A stretch of 64,000 bases of DNA from Caproiciproducens galactitolivorans. Lineage in GTDB: Bacteria > Bacillota > Clostridia > Oscillospirales > Acutalibacteraceae. Within the stretch, counting starts at the first letter, position 1; each line of letters begins with the position of its first letter. Shown one piece after another: positions 17,944 through 26,454 of the stretch. The notes beneath the pieces are model-generated. The model worked only from the letters and a program-made list of their open reading frames with translations. It searched no databases and had not been told where the DNA came from. The translations under genes and the position numbers were made by a program. Location of the stretch: positions 62,001-126,000 of the forward strand of contig NZ_SRMQ01000005.1 in assembly GCF_004768785.1 (NCBI RefSeq). Direction: 5' to 3'.

Positions 17944-18594
17944 ATGGCTGTAAACGCAGATAGACTGAAACAAAATGCTGCTGCAAACGGCAGAATTTTT
18001 ATGGATTCTTTACGCGAGAACCGGGAATTGGTATTCTTTTCTGTATTTTTAATCTGCGGTATGGCATTCGGCGCAGTTTTTGCCAGAAACGCGGATATGA
18101 TTACACTGAAAAAACTGGATTTTCTATTTTACAGTAATTTTCAATCAAGGGCCGGACAACCAATGTCTACTGTTTTTTCAGCGTCTTTTGCTTCCTCATT
18201 CCTTTTTATATTTGTTTGTTTTCTTTGCGGCCTTTCCATGTGGGGCATGCTTTTTATTCCTGCGGTCCTTTTCTTCCGCGGATTCGGGCTGGGCTTGACA
18301 TCGGGCTATTTATATGCGGCTTACGGAGGAAAAGGAGTGCTTTTCAATTTATCAGTTATTTTACCGGGAGCGTTTGTCTGCTGCATTGCGATTTTGCTTG
18401 CGGCGAAGGAAGGAGCCCGATTTTCCCGCGTGATCGCTTCATGCAGCGCCGGGGCCGGAAAAAAGGCAATCGGCCCGCCAAAAATGAAGCCCTATGTCTT
18501 GCGTTTCGGCGCGATTTTGACGGTGGCATTTTCGGCAGCTGTTTTTGACGTCCTGTTTTCGGGATGTTTTGCGGGTATGTTTTCTTTTAAATAG
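17944..18594 (+). CDS. spoIIM: Stage II sporulation protein M-like membrane protein
   Basis: 216 residues with about five membrane spans (near 33-52, 78-105, 108-130, 133-158, 185-210). The central FFRGFGLGLTSGYL stretch is the most conserved-looking element and fits the SpoIIM (DUF95) fold. SpoIIM works with SpoIID and SpoIIP in septal peptidoglycan remodelling during engulfment. Of two ATGs six bases apart, 17944 has better spacing to AAGGGGG. It directly precedes xerD, close to the Bacillus spoIIM-xerD neighbourhood. Confidence 0.85.
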   Translation: MAVNADRLKQNAAANGRIFMDSLRENRELVFFSVFLICGMAFGAVFARNADMITLKKLDFLFYSNFQSRAGQPMSTVFSASFASSFLFIFVCFLCGLSMWGMLFIPAVLFFRGFGLGLTSGYLYAAYGGKGVLFNLSVILPGAFVCCIAILLAAKEGARFSRVIASCSAGAGKKAIGPPKMKPYVLRFGAILTVAFSAAVFDVLFSGCFAGMFSFK

Positions 18595-18609
18595 AGGGGA
18601 TAGAACAAG

Positions 18610-19503
18610 ATGAACGACTACTGTGCAGATTACAGCGATTATCTAATCAATAAAAAAGCGGTGTCTGCAAACACACTGGATTCTTATATTCGCGATGTGG
18701 AACATTTTTTATCTTTTCTGGAGGAAAACGGGCTGAGCGACCCATGCAAAGTAGATACGGAATGGATGAACGCCTATGTGAAAAGGCTGATTGAAACAAA
18801 GAAATCAAACGCCACAATCACGCGTAATGTTGCTTCCATCCGTAGCTTTTTTCAGTTTTTGATGATCAACAATAAGATGACGAGTAATCCCGCGAAAGCG
18901 ATACACGTGGCAAAACCGGTCAAAAAACTGCCGCAAATATTGAGCGGCAAGGAAATCGAGCTGCTTTTGGCGCAGCCGGATCGATACGAACCAAAGGGCT
19001 GCCGCGACAAGGCCATGCTGGAACTGCTGTACGCAACCGGAATCCGGGTTTCCGAGCTGGTTGATTTGAATTTAGAGGATATGAACTTACATAACGGATT
19101 ACTGAAATGCTGCAGCGGGAAAAACGAAAGATTGATTCCGGTATATCCTGCGGCAGTAAATGCCGTTGCGGAATATATACAGAATGTCAGAAGCCTGATT
19201 ATCACGCCGGATGGGGGACATGCCCTGTTCACCAATTTGAACGGGCGCAGGCTTACACGCCAGGGCTTCTGGAAAATTGTAAAGGGCTACGCGGAAAGCG
19301 CGGGGATTGTAAAGGAAATTACACCGCATACGCTCCGCCATTCTTTTGCGCTGCATTTGCTGGAAAACGGCGCCGAACTGAAGGATATTCAGCTAATGCT
19401 TGGACATGCGGATATTTCATCGACACAGGTATATGTGCATTTGTTAAACGACCATTTTAAAAAAGTTTATAACAGTTGCCATCCCAGGGCAAAACTGGGG
19501 TAG
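18610..19503 (+). CDS. xerD: Tyrosine recombinase XerD
   Basis: 297 residues. N-terminal SAM-like core-binding domain (1-95), C-terminal catalytic domain with R146 (GIRVSEL), K171, H240-x2-R243 (HTLRHS), H266 (LGHADIS) and nucleophile Y275 (QVYVHLL). It resolves chromosome dimers at dif with a partner. AGAGGGG precedes the ATG, 15 bases after spoIIM. A second Xer-type gene lies convergently 20 bases away. Confidence 0.9.
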   Translation: MNDYCADYSDYLINKKAVSANTLDSYIRDVEHFLSFLEENGLSDPCKVDTEWMNAYVKRLIETKKSNATITRNVASIRSFFQFLMINNKMTSNPAKAIHVAKPVKKLPQILSGKEIELLLAQPDRYEPKGCRDKAMLELLYATGIRVSELVDLNLEDMNLHNGLLKCCSGKNERLIPVYPAAVNAVAEYIQNVRSLIITPDGGHALFTNLNGRRLTRQGFWKIVKGYAESAGIVKEITPHTLRHSFALHLLENGAELKDIQLMLGHADISSTQVYVHLLNDHFKKVYNSCHPRAKLG

Positions 19504-19509
19504 AACATT

Positions 19510-19540
19510 AAAAAAGGATCGGTTATACCGGTCCTTTTTT
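19510..19540. terminator. Bidirectional terminator between the two recombinase genes
   Basis: AAAAAAGGA pairs with TCCTTTTTT around CGG/CCG and a short loop. T runs lie on both strands. The TAA stop of the minus-strand recombinase is inside the loop, so its last codons are part of the hairpin. Confidence 0.82.
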
Positions 19541-20536
19541 GTTCTTTATCTGGATTTTCAGCGGCTCTCGCTGTTTAACATGCGAAAGGGGATTTGCCTC
19601 CGACGCATTCGCCATCTGTTCGTTGGAAAGATGCGTATAGATTTCGGTAGTGCCTAAATTTTCGTGGCCCAAAATGTCCTTTAAAACGCGAATATCGACG
19701 TGCCCGTGCTGGTACATCAATGTGGCGGCCGTGTGTCTGAGCTTATGTACGGAATAATCCTCCAGTTCAATTTCAGAAAGATATTTTTTTACAAGATACT
19801 GGACGGTTTTCGGGCTGATCCGTTTCCTTTGCTTACTGATAAATAGTGCGTTCTTGTCAATCAGCGCATCTTTCGGGCGTACTGTAATATAACGGTTAAT
19901 GGCGTCAATACAGGCTTCGTTCAGATAGACAATCCGTTCTTTATTTCCCTTTCCGACGATGCGTATTGTTTTTTTATTATGGTTTACATCGTTTAAATTC
20001 AGGCTGACAAGCTCCGAAAGACGCATTCCGCAATTTAAAAAAAGCACTAGAATACAGTAATCCCGTTCTTTTGTTGACCCGTCCACTTTAGAAAGCAGTT
20101 CCAGGCATTGTTCCAGCGTAAGGTATTTTGGGAGGGATTTTTTCGCTTTCGGCGTTTCCAGTTCTTGGACCGGGTTGGTATCCAGTTTTCCGGTCTTATT
20201 TGTTAGATATTTAAAAAAAGTCCGGAGACTGGATACTTTCCTCGATCTGGTTGAAGCTAGGTTATTTCGCTCTGTTGCCAGAAAGTTCATGTATTCGTAA
20301 ACATTGGTCAGCGTAATGGTCTTAATTAAAGCAAGGTCTACGTCAGAAATACGGATTTCTTCGAATTTGGTATTGGGCGGTACCAGATTCCGCTTTTGCT
20401 TGATATAGCGGAAAAAAGTACGCAGATCAAAATAATATTCTTCGACCGTTTTCGGAGATTTTCCTCTGATCGTTCCCATATATCCTAAAAATTCCTTGAT
20501 GATCGGCGGAGCTTCCGCTAAAAGTTCGGGCTTCAT
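19523..20536 (-). CDS. xerC: Second Xer-type tyrosine recombinase
   Basis: 337 residues, about 40 longer than a typical XerC. Core-binding domain 10-120; catalytic residues R172 (CGMRLSEL), K197, H264-x2-R267 (HKLRHT), H291 (LGHENLG) and Y300 (TEIYTHL) are all present. It has an N-terminal extension and a basic tail KIQIKNKKGPV after the tyrosine. It may be the XerC partner of XerD at dif, or a separate integrase-like enzyme. The strong promoter overlapped by a palindrome suggests regulated expression, unusual for a housekeeping XerC. Confidence 0.8.
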   Translation of the reverse strand: MKPELLAEAPPIIKEFLGYMGTIRGKSPKTVEEYYFDLRTFFRYIKQKRNLVPPNTKFEEIRISDVDLALIKTITLTNVYEYMNFLATERNNLASTRSRKVSSLRTFFKYLTNKTGKLDTNPVQELETPKAKKSLPKYLTLEQCLELLSKVDGSTKERDYCILVLFLNCGMRLSELVSLNLNDVNHNKKTIRIVGKGNKERIVYLNEACIDAINRYITVRPKDALIDKNALFISKQRKRISPKTVQYLVKKYLSEIELEDYSVHKLRHTAATLMYQHGHVDIRVLKDILGHENLGTTEIYTHLSNEQMANASEANPLSHVKQREPLKIQIKNKKGPV

Positions 20537-20568
20537 AATTCAGTCAACTCCATTTTTGCACCCACCCT

Positions 20569-20598
20569 AATTATACAAAATATTCATTTTGTATAATT
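20569..20598. promoter_or_regulatory. 30-bp palindrome at the recombinase promoter (candidate operator)
   Basis: Perfect 12-base arms AATTATACAAAA and TTTTGTATAATT with centre TATTCA. It overlaps the end of the -10 box (20596-20601) and covers the likely transcription start, a classic place for a repressor site. The AT-rich arms and lack of a T-run beyond make a terminator unlikely. Confidence 0.65.
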
Positions 20599-20624
20599 GT
20601 ATTGTTTTTTTTTAGGAATGTCAA
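20596..20624 (-). promoter_or_regulatory. Sigma-A promoter of the Xer-type recombinase
   Basis: Minus strand TTGACA (20619-20624), 17-base spacer, TACAAT (20596-20601), 60 bases before the start codon. Confidence 0.8.
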
Positions 20625-20649
20625 GAACTCCTACTCCATTTCTTCCTTT

Positions 20650-20874
20650 TTACAGTCCGAACTTTAAATTTTTAGCAAGCCCTGTATATTTATCATACTG
20701 TGCGTGGTTTTGGCAAAAGCATGGATAACTCATTTTATATTTGGGGCATCCGTCCGTGGTCTGTTCTAATCCGGCCCCGCAGATTCTGCAATTCAATTCG
20801 GCATCGTATCTACTATAGTCACAGGTATCACATCCCGTTAACACTCTTCCATTCTCAATCATACTATCATCCAT
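20650..20874 (-). CDS. Small Cys-rich hypothetical protein
   Basis: 74 residues with eight Cys, six of them in three pairs: CDTC, CRIC, CFC, plus single Cys in CPKY and GC positions. The pairing suggests a zinc-ribbon or knuckle. A run DAELNCRICGAG resembles rubredoxin-like knuckles. The start is uncertain: no clear ribosome binding site precedes the first ATG, and a GTG at the VLTGCDTC segment with GGAAGA in front is possible. It lies between the palindrome and the DUF6873-like gene, same strand. Function not recognised. Confidence 0.55.
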   Translation of the reverse strand: MDDSMIENGRVLTGCDTCDYSRYDAELNCRICGAGLEQTTDGCPKYKMSYPCFCQNHAQYDKYTGLAKNLKFGL

Positions 20875-21007
20875 CTATTCAAATTATTGATTATGAAAGA
20901 ATTCTATTCCCATCCTTTCAAAAAGATCACTATAAAATTAATTTTACCCCTGCAAAGACATTCTATTCTAACGATTCTTTGGCAGAAAATGTGGTAAACT
21001 TTATGCG

Positions 21008-21757
21008 CTATCCGAATGTTTTTAACGGAAGAATCCCGCCGACATCGGTTAAAGGATCTTTTGTAAGAGAGATTAACTGCACATTCTTATGGTTACAAAA
21101 TGCTTTGATCTTCAAATAATCGGGATGCGCTTCAATAGTGCCGGCAAACGCAAGCCTGTTTTTCCCAATCATACCGCATGCGCCGCCAAGGAAGCCGTAT
21201 TCATACCCCGGTAGCGCAACAAAACCGGGTCTGATTTTCAGGACCTCCATGTTTGCGTGGGCCGCCGAAGCCGCTATGGAGGCATCTTCTGTAATGATTG
21301 CATTTTCACTAACAATAACCGAAGAACATTTTGCGTATCCTTGTTTTGCAGAAAGGATTGCAATTTGCTTTTTGCCGCAATAATCCACGATCACAGCATC
21401 CAATGTCTTTGAATTTGCGATTAATTTTGCGCCGATGCGGGCGGCATTTAAAGCTACGTCTTTGGGGTAGTTTTTTTCAAGATTCGAATGGGAATATACG
21501 GGATAAAATCCGTAATGCTCCAATGCTGTTTTTAGATATTCCTCTCCCTTCGCGACAACGATGGCGGTATCTCCTAAAGGATGGCAGAGCATATCTGCAT
21601 GGGTGCAAACCGGTAAACTCAAATTTTTACATGGCCTTACCGGTAAAACAGTAATATTCCGTTTGCGAAGCGCATCGATTATTTTCGGATATGTACCGGA
21701 CATGGCCGCCAGCGCCACGTCCGCTTCAGGTAAATTCGGAGAATGGATAAAACGCAT
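21008..21757 (-). CDS. DUF6873-like GME-fold protein
   Basis: 249 residues, no signal peptide or membrane span. An internally repetitive alpha/beta layout with YPKDVALNAARIGAKLIAN, QGYAKCSSVIV, the segment ending GYEYGFLGGACGMIG, and DVGGILPL recalls the clostridial DUF6873 family, whose fold is compared with guanidino-modifying enzymes. No catalytic role is known to me. AGAGGA precedes the ATG and lies across the end of the permease gene, so these are probably cotranscribed. Confidence 0.6.
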   Translation of the reverse strand: MRFIHSPNLPEADVALAAMSGTYPKIIDALRKRNITVLPVRPCKNLSLPVCTHADMLCHPLGDTAIVVAKGEEYLKTALEHYGFYPVYSHSNLEKNYPKDVALNAARIGAKLIANSKTLDAVIVDYCGKKQIAILSAKQGYAKCSSVIVSENAIITEDASIAASAAHANMEVLKIRPGFVALPGYEYGFLGGACGMIGKNRLAFAGTIEAHPDYLKIKAFCNHKNVQLISLTKDPLTDVGGILPLKTFG

Positions 21758-21769
21758 ATCTTTTTTCCT

Positions 21770-22957
21770 CTATTCCTGTCTGAGCGCGTCAACCGGCTTC
21801 ATATTCGACGCCTTATAAGCCGGATAAATCCCGAAAATCGTTCCGGAAAGAATGGAAAACGCTAACACCGGCAAAACCGCATCCCCCCGTATATTCAGCG
21901 CCATGCCGAAATAATTTGCACCGGCATAGGATATAAGATAACCTGCGGCTAAACCGAAGATACAGCCGATGAAGGAAATCAGGACTGCCTCGAACATAAA
22001 TTCCAGCATAATAGAGCTGCGTTTTGCGCCAATTGCTTTTTTTATGCCGATTTCCCGCGTCCTCTCGTTGACAGATACCAGCATGACCGTCATAATGCTC
22101 AGGCTGGCCACAAATAACGAAATCGAACCGACCGCTGTAAGAATTAAAGTGATGATATCCAGCATATTCGTCAGGCTGTCCTTTTGTTTTGCCAGATTAT
22201 TGGAAACAAACGCACCCGTTGAACACTTGTTTCGATCCAGTTTATCAACAATCGCTTGCCCTATGCGGTCAACGTTTCCGCCGGATTTAATCTTTACCGC
22301 AATTTGGTCAAAATAATCCTTGCCCGAAGCCTTTTGAACGGTGGTATAAGGTACGTACACAAAAGTTGGAATGTAATTTCCGATAATATTTTGCAGCAGA
22401 CCGCTGCCAGTCTTTATAATACCGATTACCTTATAATTCTCTTCCGCTCCCCCGCACAGAATGGTGACTGTTTTCCCGATAATATTGCTTCTGAAATACG
22501 TACTTTTTGAAAAAGCTTCGTCCACAAGGCACACATTTGCGCCATCCCGGATATCTTCGTTATTAAACATCCGTCCGTAAAGCAGATGAATGGAAATAAT
22601 CTGATTTGCTTTTGTGTCGATTCCCCACAAAATCGCTTTCGTACGGATTTTTCTTGCCGTTACCTCTGTACTTTCTACCAGGATGGGTGTCGCCTGCTCA
22701 ACCTGGTCACAGCGTTTAATAATATTCAAATCGGTTTCATTTAGGGAAACGGAACCGGCGTCCTGGGATGCCGATATTGTCAGGCCGCTCAAGCCTAGGC
22801 TTTCCAATTCCGTGCTGAGCGCCGTTGTGCCGCATCGACTGATATTTCCGACAATAATTACGGAGGAAACACCAATTGCGATCCCGAATATGGTTAAGGA
22901 AGTCCGGACGCGTTTCCTTTGAAGGTTCCGGAACGCGGATTTAACATAATCAATCAC
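21770..22957 (-). CDS. MacB-like ABC transporter permease (FtsX fold)
   Basis: 395 residues. One N-terminal span (about 21-40), an extracytoplasmic MacB-type domain (about 45-265), then three spans (about 270-295, 318-345, 355-382). RERTREIGIKKAIGAKRSSIMLEF is the cytoplasmic coupling motif that meets an ATPase; PVDALRQE is the standard C-terminus. It overlaps the adaptor gene by 8 bases. No ABC ATPase gene lies next to it, so the ATPase must be supplied from elsewhere. Confidence 0.88.
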   Translation of the reverse strand: MIDYVKSAFRNLQRKRVRTSLTIFGIAIGVSSVIIVGNISRCGTTALSTELESLGLSGLTISASQDAGSVSLNETDLNIIKRCDQVEQATPILVESTEVTARKIRTKAILWGIDTKANQIISIHLLYGRMFNNEDIRDGANVCLVDEAFSKSTYFRSNIIGKTVTILCGGAEENYKVIGIIKTGSGLLQNIIGNYIPTFVYVPYTTVQKASGKDYFDQIAVKIKSGGNVDRIGQAIVDKLDRNKCSTGAFVSNNLAKQKDSLTNMLDIITLILTAVGSISLFVASLSIMTVMLVSVNERTREIGIKKAIGAKRSSIMLEFMFEAVLISFIGCIFGLAAGYLISYAGANYFGMALNIRGDAVLPVLAFSILSGTIFGIYPAYKASNMKPVDALRQE

Positions 22958-23915
22958 CCGAATTCACCGTCCCTCTTTTGACTGGTACTACATAAGAGCC
23001 GTTGGAAACGGAATCCGGGTTATTTATAATTTCATCATTTTTTGAGATGCCGCTTGTTATTTCAAAGCCTTTGTCAAACTCTCTGTTTGTTTTTACAGGC
23101 GTTTTTACGGCCTTTTTCCCGTTTAACTTGAAAACATACTCATTCCCGTCTTTATCCGCTCTGACAGCTTCGTATGGGGCAATAAGAACCCCTTCGTTTT
23201 CAGAAGTAATAATCTTTGCCTTTGCGGTGTAGCCGGGTTTAATTTCACCGCCCGCTTTGTCTACGCTTACAATTACTTCTACAACGGTTTCTTCGCCGCT
23301 TTTTGAAAGGACCTGCTTTGCATCGGAAGAAATTTCTTTGACAACGCCGGTATAAGCGGTATTTTTAAAACCGACGCCGGTAATAATTGCCTTCTGCCCT
23401 GTCTTTATATCGGATATCTGGGATTCATTTACGGAAAGCCGGATCTGGAGCTGAGCGGGGTTGTCTGAAATAATCGCAACCGGCTGGCCGGTCTGAATAT
23501 AGCTTTGTTCTAAAGCGTTTAGCGATAGGATTTCTCCAGCATAGGGCGATGTAACGGTCTTTGTTTTGATATTTTGCTGAAACCCACCGGAAAAGTCTGT
23601 TTCAGACTGCAATTCGTCTTCAACTCCGCAGAGATCGCTGTCCAAAGTCTGGACTTCCATTAACGGTTGTCCAGCGGAAACGACGTCCCCGGTTTTTACA
23701 AAAATCCGGCTGACATATGCTGCGGATGGTGAAAAGACATGGTGTTCGGAAACCCTTTCTACCCTGCCGCTACAGATTACGGAATCATCAACTGTAAGTG
23801 GATATACCTTTACAACACTTACTGGAATGGCGGAATTACGGGAAATTTCGCCCCAAGTGAAGATAGCGGCAAGGGTTAATGTTGTAAAGGCAATTAACAT
23901 TACATTTCTTTTCAT
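22950..23915 (-). CDS. MacA/HlyD-like efflux adaptor protein
   Basis: 321 residues. N-terminal signal anchor (about 5-18), then a biotinyl-lipoyl-like half-motif (VSAGQPLMEVQT), a second half (VTSPYAGEILSLNA), and beta-barrel domains (KTGQKAIITGVGF, IKPGYTAKAKI). It lacks the long alpha hairpin of tripartite adaptors: only ~20 residues separate the two halves. That fits Gram-positive MacA-like partners of a MacB-type permease. GGGGGG precedes the ATG. Confidence 0.85.
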   Translation of the reverse strand: MKRNVMLIAFTTLTLAAIFTWGEISRNSAIPVSVVKVYPLTVDDSVICSGRVERVSEHHVFSPSAAYVSRIFVKTGDVVSAGQPLMEVQTLDSDLCGVEDELQSETDFSGGFQQNIKTKTVTSPYAGEILSLNALEQSYIQTGQPVAIISDNPAQLQIRLSVNESQISDIKTGQKAIITGVGFKNTAYTGVVKEISSDAKQVLSKSGEETVVEVIVSVDKAGGEIKPGYTAKAKIITSENEGVLIAPYEAVRADKDGNEYVFKLNGKKAVKTPVKTNREFDKGFEITSGISKNDEIINNPDSVSNGSYVVPVKRGTVNSGD

Positions 23916-24036
23916 TGATTTCCCCCCGTTCCAACTTATTTTGTGAAATCGGGGAAGAAAATATTAGTATCAATTCTCGGAATCCTGTGAATAATTTTCG
24001 CTCATGTTCCCCAAAATATTGCTGAGGTGAACATAT

Positions 24037-24216
24037 ATGAGCATCATACAATGTGATGAAGATTGCCTTTATCAGCATGACGGCTATTGCAGCCTTGAAA
24101 TGCCATCTGCGATCACAAATTATACCGGGGACGGCTGTGTGCACTGCATTAAGGTCACTCCGCGAAACTCGGTTACAAATCCGATGAAGCCTCAAACGCC
24201 TCCCTCACGTTTTTAA
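24037..24216 (+). CDS. Short Cys-rich clostridial protein (59 residues)
   Basis: 59 residues. Starts MSIIQCDEDCLYQHDGYCSL, then GDGCVHCIKV: Cys spacing C-x3-C-x7-C ... C-x2-C. Short Clostridia proteins with this pattern are common and are often mislabelled hydroxymyristoyl-ACP dehydratase; they look like small metal-binding proteins. GAGGTGA precedes ATG 24037 at good spacing. The tail, rich in Pro and basic residues, overlaps the convergent radA end by 44 bases. Function unknown. Confidence 0.7.
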   Translation: MSIIQCDEDCLYQHDGYCSLEMPSAITNYTGDGCVHCIKVTPRNSVTNPMKPQTPPSRF

Positions 24217-25543
24217 CCCCGATCAGCCGGATGCTTTTTGGCTGGGAATGCAGTTGTTTCAGGCTGTGGTAAGGCAAAATGCATTTGGTAAAACCGAGCC
24301 GTTCCGCTTCGTTGATCCGCGCTTCCGCGTGGGTTACGGAGCGGATTTCTCCTGCAAGGCCAATTTCACCGAATACAATCGCGTTGTCGCTGATCGGAAC
24401 ATCCTTTAAGCTGGAAACCAGCGCCATGGCTACCGCAAGATCAGCCGCAGGTTCATCCAGCCTTAATCCGCCAACCACGTTGATATACGCGTCCAAATTC
24501 GAAAAATAGAAACCTGCGCGTTTTTCTAAAACAGCGAGAAGCAATGACATCCGATTGTAGTCAAAGCCGGTAGACATTCTCCTTGGATTGCCAAACCCCG
24601 TAGTTGTGGCCAGCCCCTGTATTTCCGCAAGAATCGGTCGGGATCCTTCCAGAATACTGGTAACGCAGGTTCCGGATACATGTTTAGGTCTCCCCGAAAG
24701 AAGGGCGAGCGAAGGGTTGTCCACCTGATGCAGCCCTTGGTCGTCCATATCGAAAACGCCGATTTCATTCGTTGAACCGTAACGGTTTTTGACAGCACGC
24801 AGAATCCGGTAGGACATCTGACGGTCACCTTCAAAATAAAGAACAGCATCCACAATGTGCTCAAGCACCTTAGGCCCGGCGATCGCGCCGTCCTTATTGA
24901 CATGGCCGACAAGGATAGTAGGGATTTCCAAAGACTTTGCGGCGCGCATGTAAGCGTTTGTGCATTCGCGCACCTGTGTAACGCTGCCGGGAGACGAGTT
25001 CAAATCGATATAGTTCATTGTCTGAATGGAGTCAATCATCACTAAATCCGGTTTGTGCGTCCGCATTTGTTCGATAACACATTGTACATCCGTCTCGGTT
25101 AAAATATAAAGGTTTTCGCTTTTTACGCCCAAACGGGCGGCACGAAGCTTAATTTGTCTGCTTGACTCTTCGCCGGATACATACAGTATTTTTAACGAGC
25201 GACCAAGGTATTCGCAGATCTGTAAAAGGATCGTCGATTTTCCGATTCCCGGCTCACCGCTGATGAGAATCAGCGAACCCTTTACAATTCCACCGCCGAG
25301 TACTCTGTCCAACTCGCTCAACCCGGTGTGGTAACGCTCTTCATCTGTGGTACTGATTTCATTAATGGAAATGGGCTTGTTTAGGCTGTGTACCACAGAT
25401 GTTCCGGCGTTTTTTGAAGCGGCGGGTTCCCGGAATTCCTCATTCATGCTGTTCCACTGGCCACAGCCGGGGCATTTGCCATACCATTTTGCCGACTCAA
25501 AACCGCATTCTGAACAAATATAGATACTTTTTGATTTCGCCAT
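24173..25543 (-). CDS. radA: DNA repair protein RadA (Sms)
   Basis: 456 residues. N-terminal zinc finger CSECGFESAKWYGKCPGC, RecA-like ATPase with GEPGIGKST, the RadA-specific KNRYG motif (usual KNRFG), and a C-terminal Lon-like domain (DAYINVVGGLRLDEPAADLAVAMAL). Branch migration helicase acting in recombinational repair. Start ATG at 25543. The last 15 codons overlap a convergent small gene. Confidence 0.94.
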   Translation of the reverse strand: MAKSKSIYICSECGFESAKWYGKCPGCGQWNSMNEEFREPAASKNAGTSVVHSLNKPISINEISTTDEERYHTGLSELDRVLGGGIVKGSLILISGEPGIGKSTILLQICEYLGRSLKILYVSGEESSRQIKLRAARLGVKSENLYILTETDVQCVIEQMRTHKPDLVMIDSIQTMNYIDLNSSPGSVTQVRECTNAYMRAAKSLEIPTILVGHVNKDGAIAGPKVLEHIVDAVLYFEGDRQMSYRILRAVKNRYGSTNEIGVFDMDDQGLHQVDNPSLALLSGRPKHVSGTCVTSILEGSRPILAEIQGLATTTGFGNPRRMSTGFDYNRMSLLLAVLEKRAGFYFSNLDAYINVVGGLRLDEPAADLAVAMALVSSLKDVPISDNAIVFGEIGLAGEIRSVTHAEARINEAERLGFTKCILPYHSLKQLHSQPKSIRLIGVKNVREAFEASSDL

Positions 25544-25611
25544 ATTTTAATCCTCGTTTTTCTGATTCTATATCTAAAATTATAGACGATGCGAATACCA
25601 ATTACAAGCTG

Positions 25612-26334
25612 TTACAGCTTTGAATGATAGTAATCAAGGAAGCCGCTGTAGATGGCAAAGGCCATTTGCTTTTGGTAAACCGGATTGTTGAGTTTTTCCG
25701 CCTCCGATTCATTGGAAAGAAACCCACATTCAACCATTACGGCAGTTACCTTTGAATTCCATAACAGATAGATTGAGCTTGTGGCCGGTTTTGTTTCGCG
25801 CTTATTTTCCGGTTGCAACAGTTCGACAATGCGGCTTTTTATACTTTCCGCAAGCTCTTTGCTTCCCTCATTTTTTTGCGAATAAAAAATCTGCGCGCCA
25901 CTATAGCGGCTGCTGGTAAAATGATTCTGGTGGATGCTTAAAAAAATACAGTTTCGTTGCGCTTCAATGATTTTCAGTCGGTTATGAATGTCGCTTACCT
26001 TCCGCTCCCTCACCGTATCTAAATTTTCGTCACAGATCGATTCGTCGGTTGTTCTTGTCATAACAACATGGAAACCGGAGGCTTTGAAAAGCTGTTCCAA
26101 TTGCAGTGCGATCTTCAGGTTGATGTCCTTTTCCAACGTTTTTGATTTGCCGACGGCCCCTCCATCTTCCCCTCCATGTCCCGCGTCAATGACAATAGTC
26201 GGATTTCGCTTTTCAGCTAGCGCAGACGCCATTTTATCTATTTTATCATAAGAGATGTAGGATAATAATAAAAATACGAGGCAGCTTAAAATTAAAATAG
26301 CGATCGGGACAAAATAATTTTTGGACGATTTCAA
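25612..26334 (-). CDS. cwlD: N-acetylmuramoyl-L-alanine amidase, CwlD-like
   Basis: 240 residues. One N-terminal signal anchor (about 8-26) then an amidase_3 domain: IVIDAGHGGEDGGAVG (first zinc His and Glu), LSIHQNHF (zinc His), AVMVECGFLSN (catalytic Glu). Size and single anchor without SPOR or SH3 domains fit CwlD, which cuts peptide stems to make muramic-delta-lactam in spore cortex. I choose TTG 26334, with GGGGTGA just upstream; ATG 26355 would add seven residues. Confidence 0.82.
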   Translation of the reverse strand: MKSSKNYFVPIAILILSCLVFLLLSYISYDKIDKMASALAEKRNPTIVIDAGHGGEDGGAVGKSKTLEKDINLKIALQLEQLFKASGFHVVMTRTTDESICDENLDTVRERKVSDIHNRLKIIEAQRNCIFLSIHQNHFTSSRYSGAQIFYSQKNEGSKELAESIKSRIVELLQPENKRETKPATSSIYLLWNSKVTAVMVECGFLSNESEAEKLNNPVYQKQMAFAIYSGFLDYYHSKL

Positions 26335-26405
26335 GACAATCACCCCATGCGACATCTATATGCAAGGGATGATTTTGGATATGTATGAAATAAGTTGCCG
26401 GGCCT

Positions 26406-26448
26406 AAAAAGTCCGCCTTTTCTGACACAAATCCAGAAAAGGCGGACT
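26406..26448 (-). terminator. Terminator after the coiled-coil gene
   Basis: 15-base perfect arms AGTCCGCCTTTTCTG and CAGAAAAGGCGGACT with a nine-base loop; on the minus strand it is followed by TTTTT. Confidence 0.88.
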
Positions 26449-26454
26449 GAAAAT

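Noticed and set aside
18610-20536. An integrative element marked by two recombinases
   Set aside because: No cargo, excisionase or flanking attachment repeats are visible and the neighbours are ordinary chromosomal genes; one recombinase is clearly XerD.
20700-21119. A 139-codon plus-strand frame
   Set aside because: It crosses the Cys-rich gene and the end of the DUF6873-like gene on the opposite strand, with no start signal.
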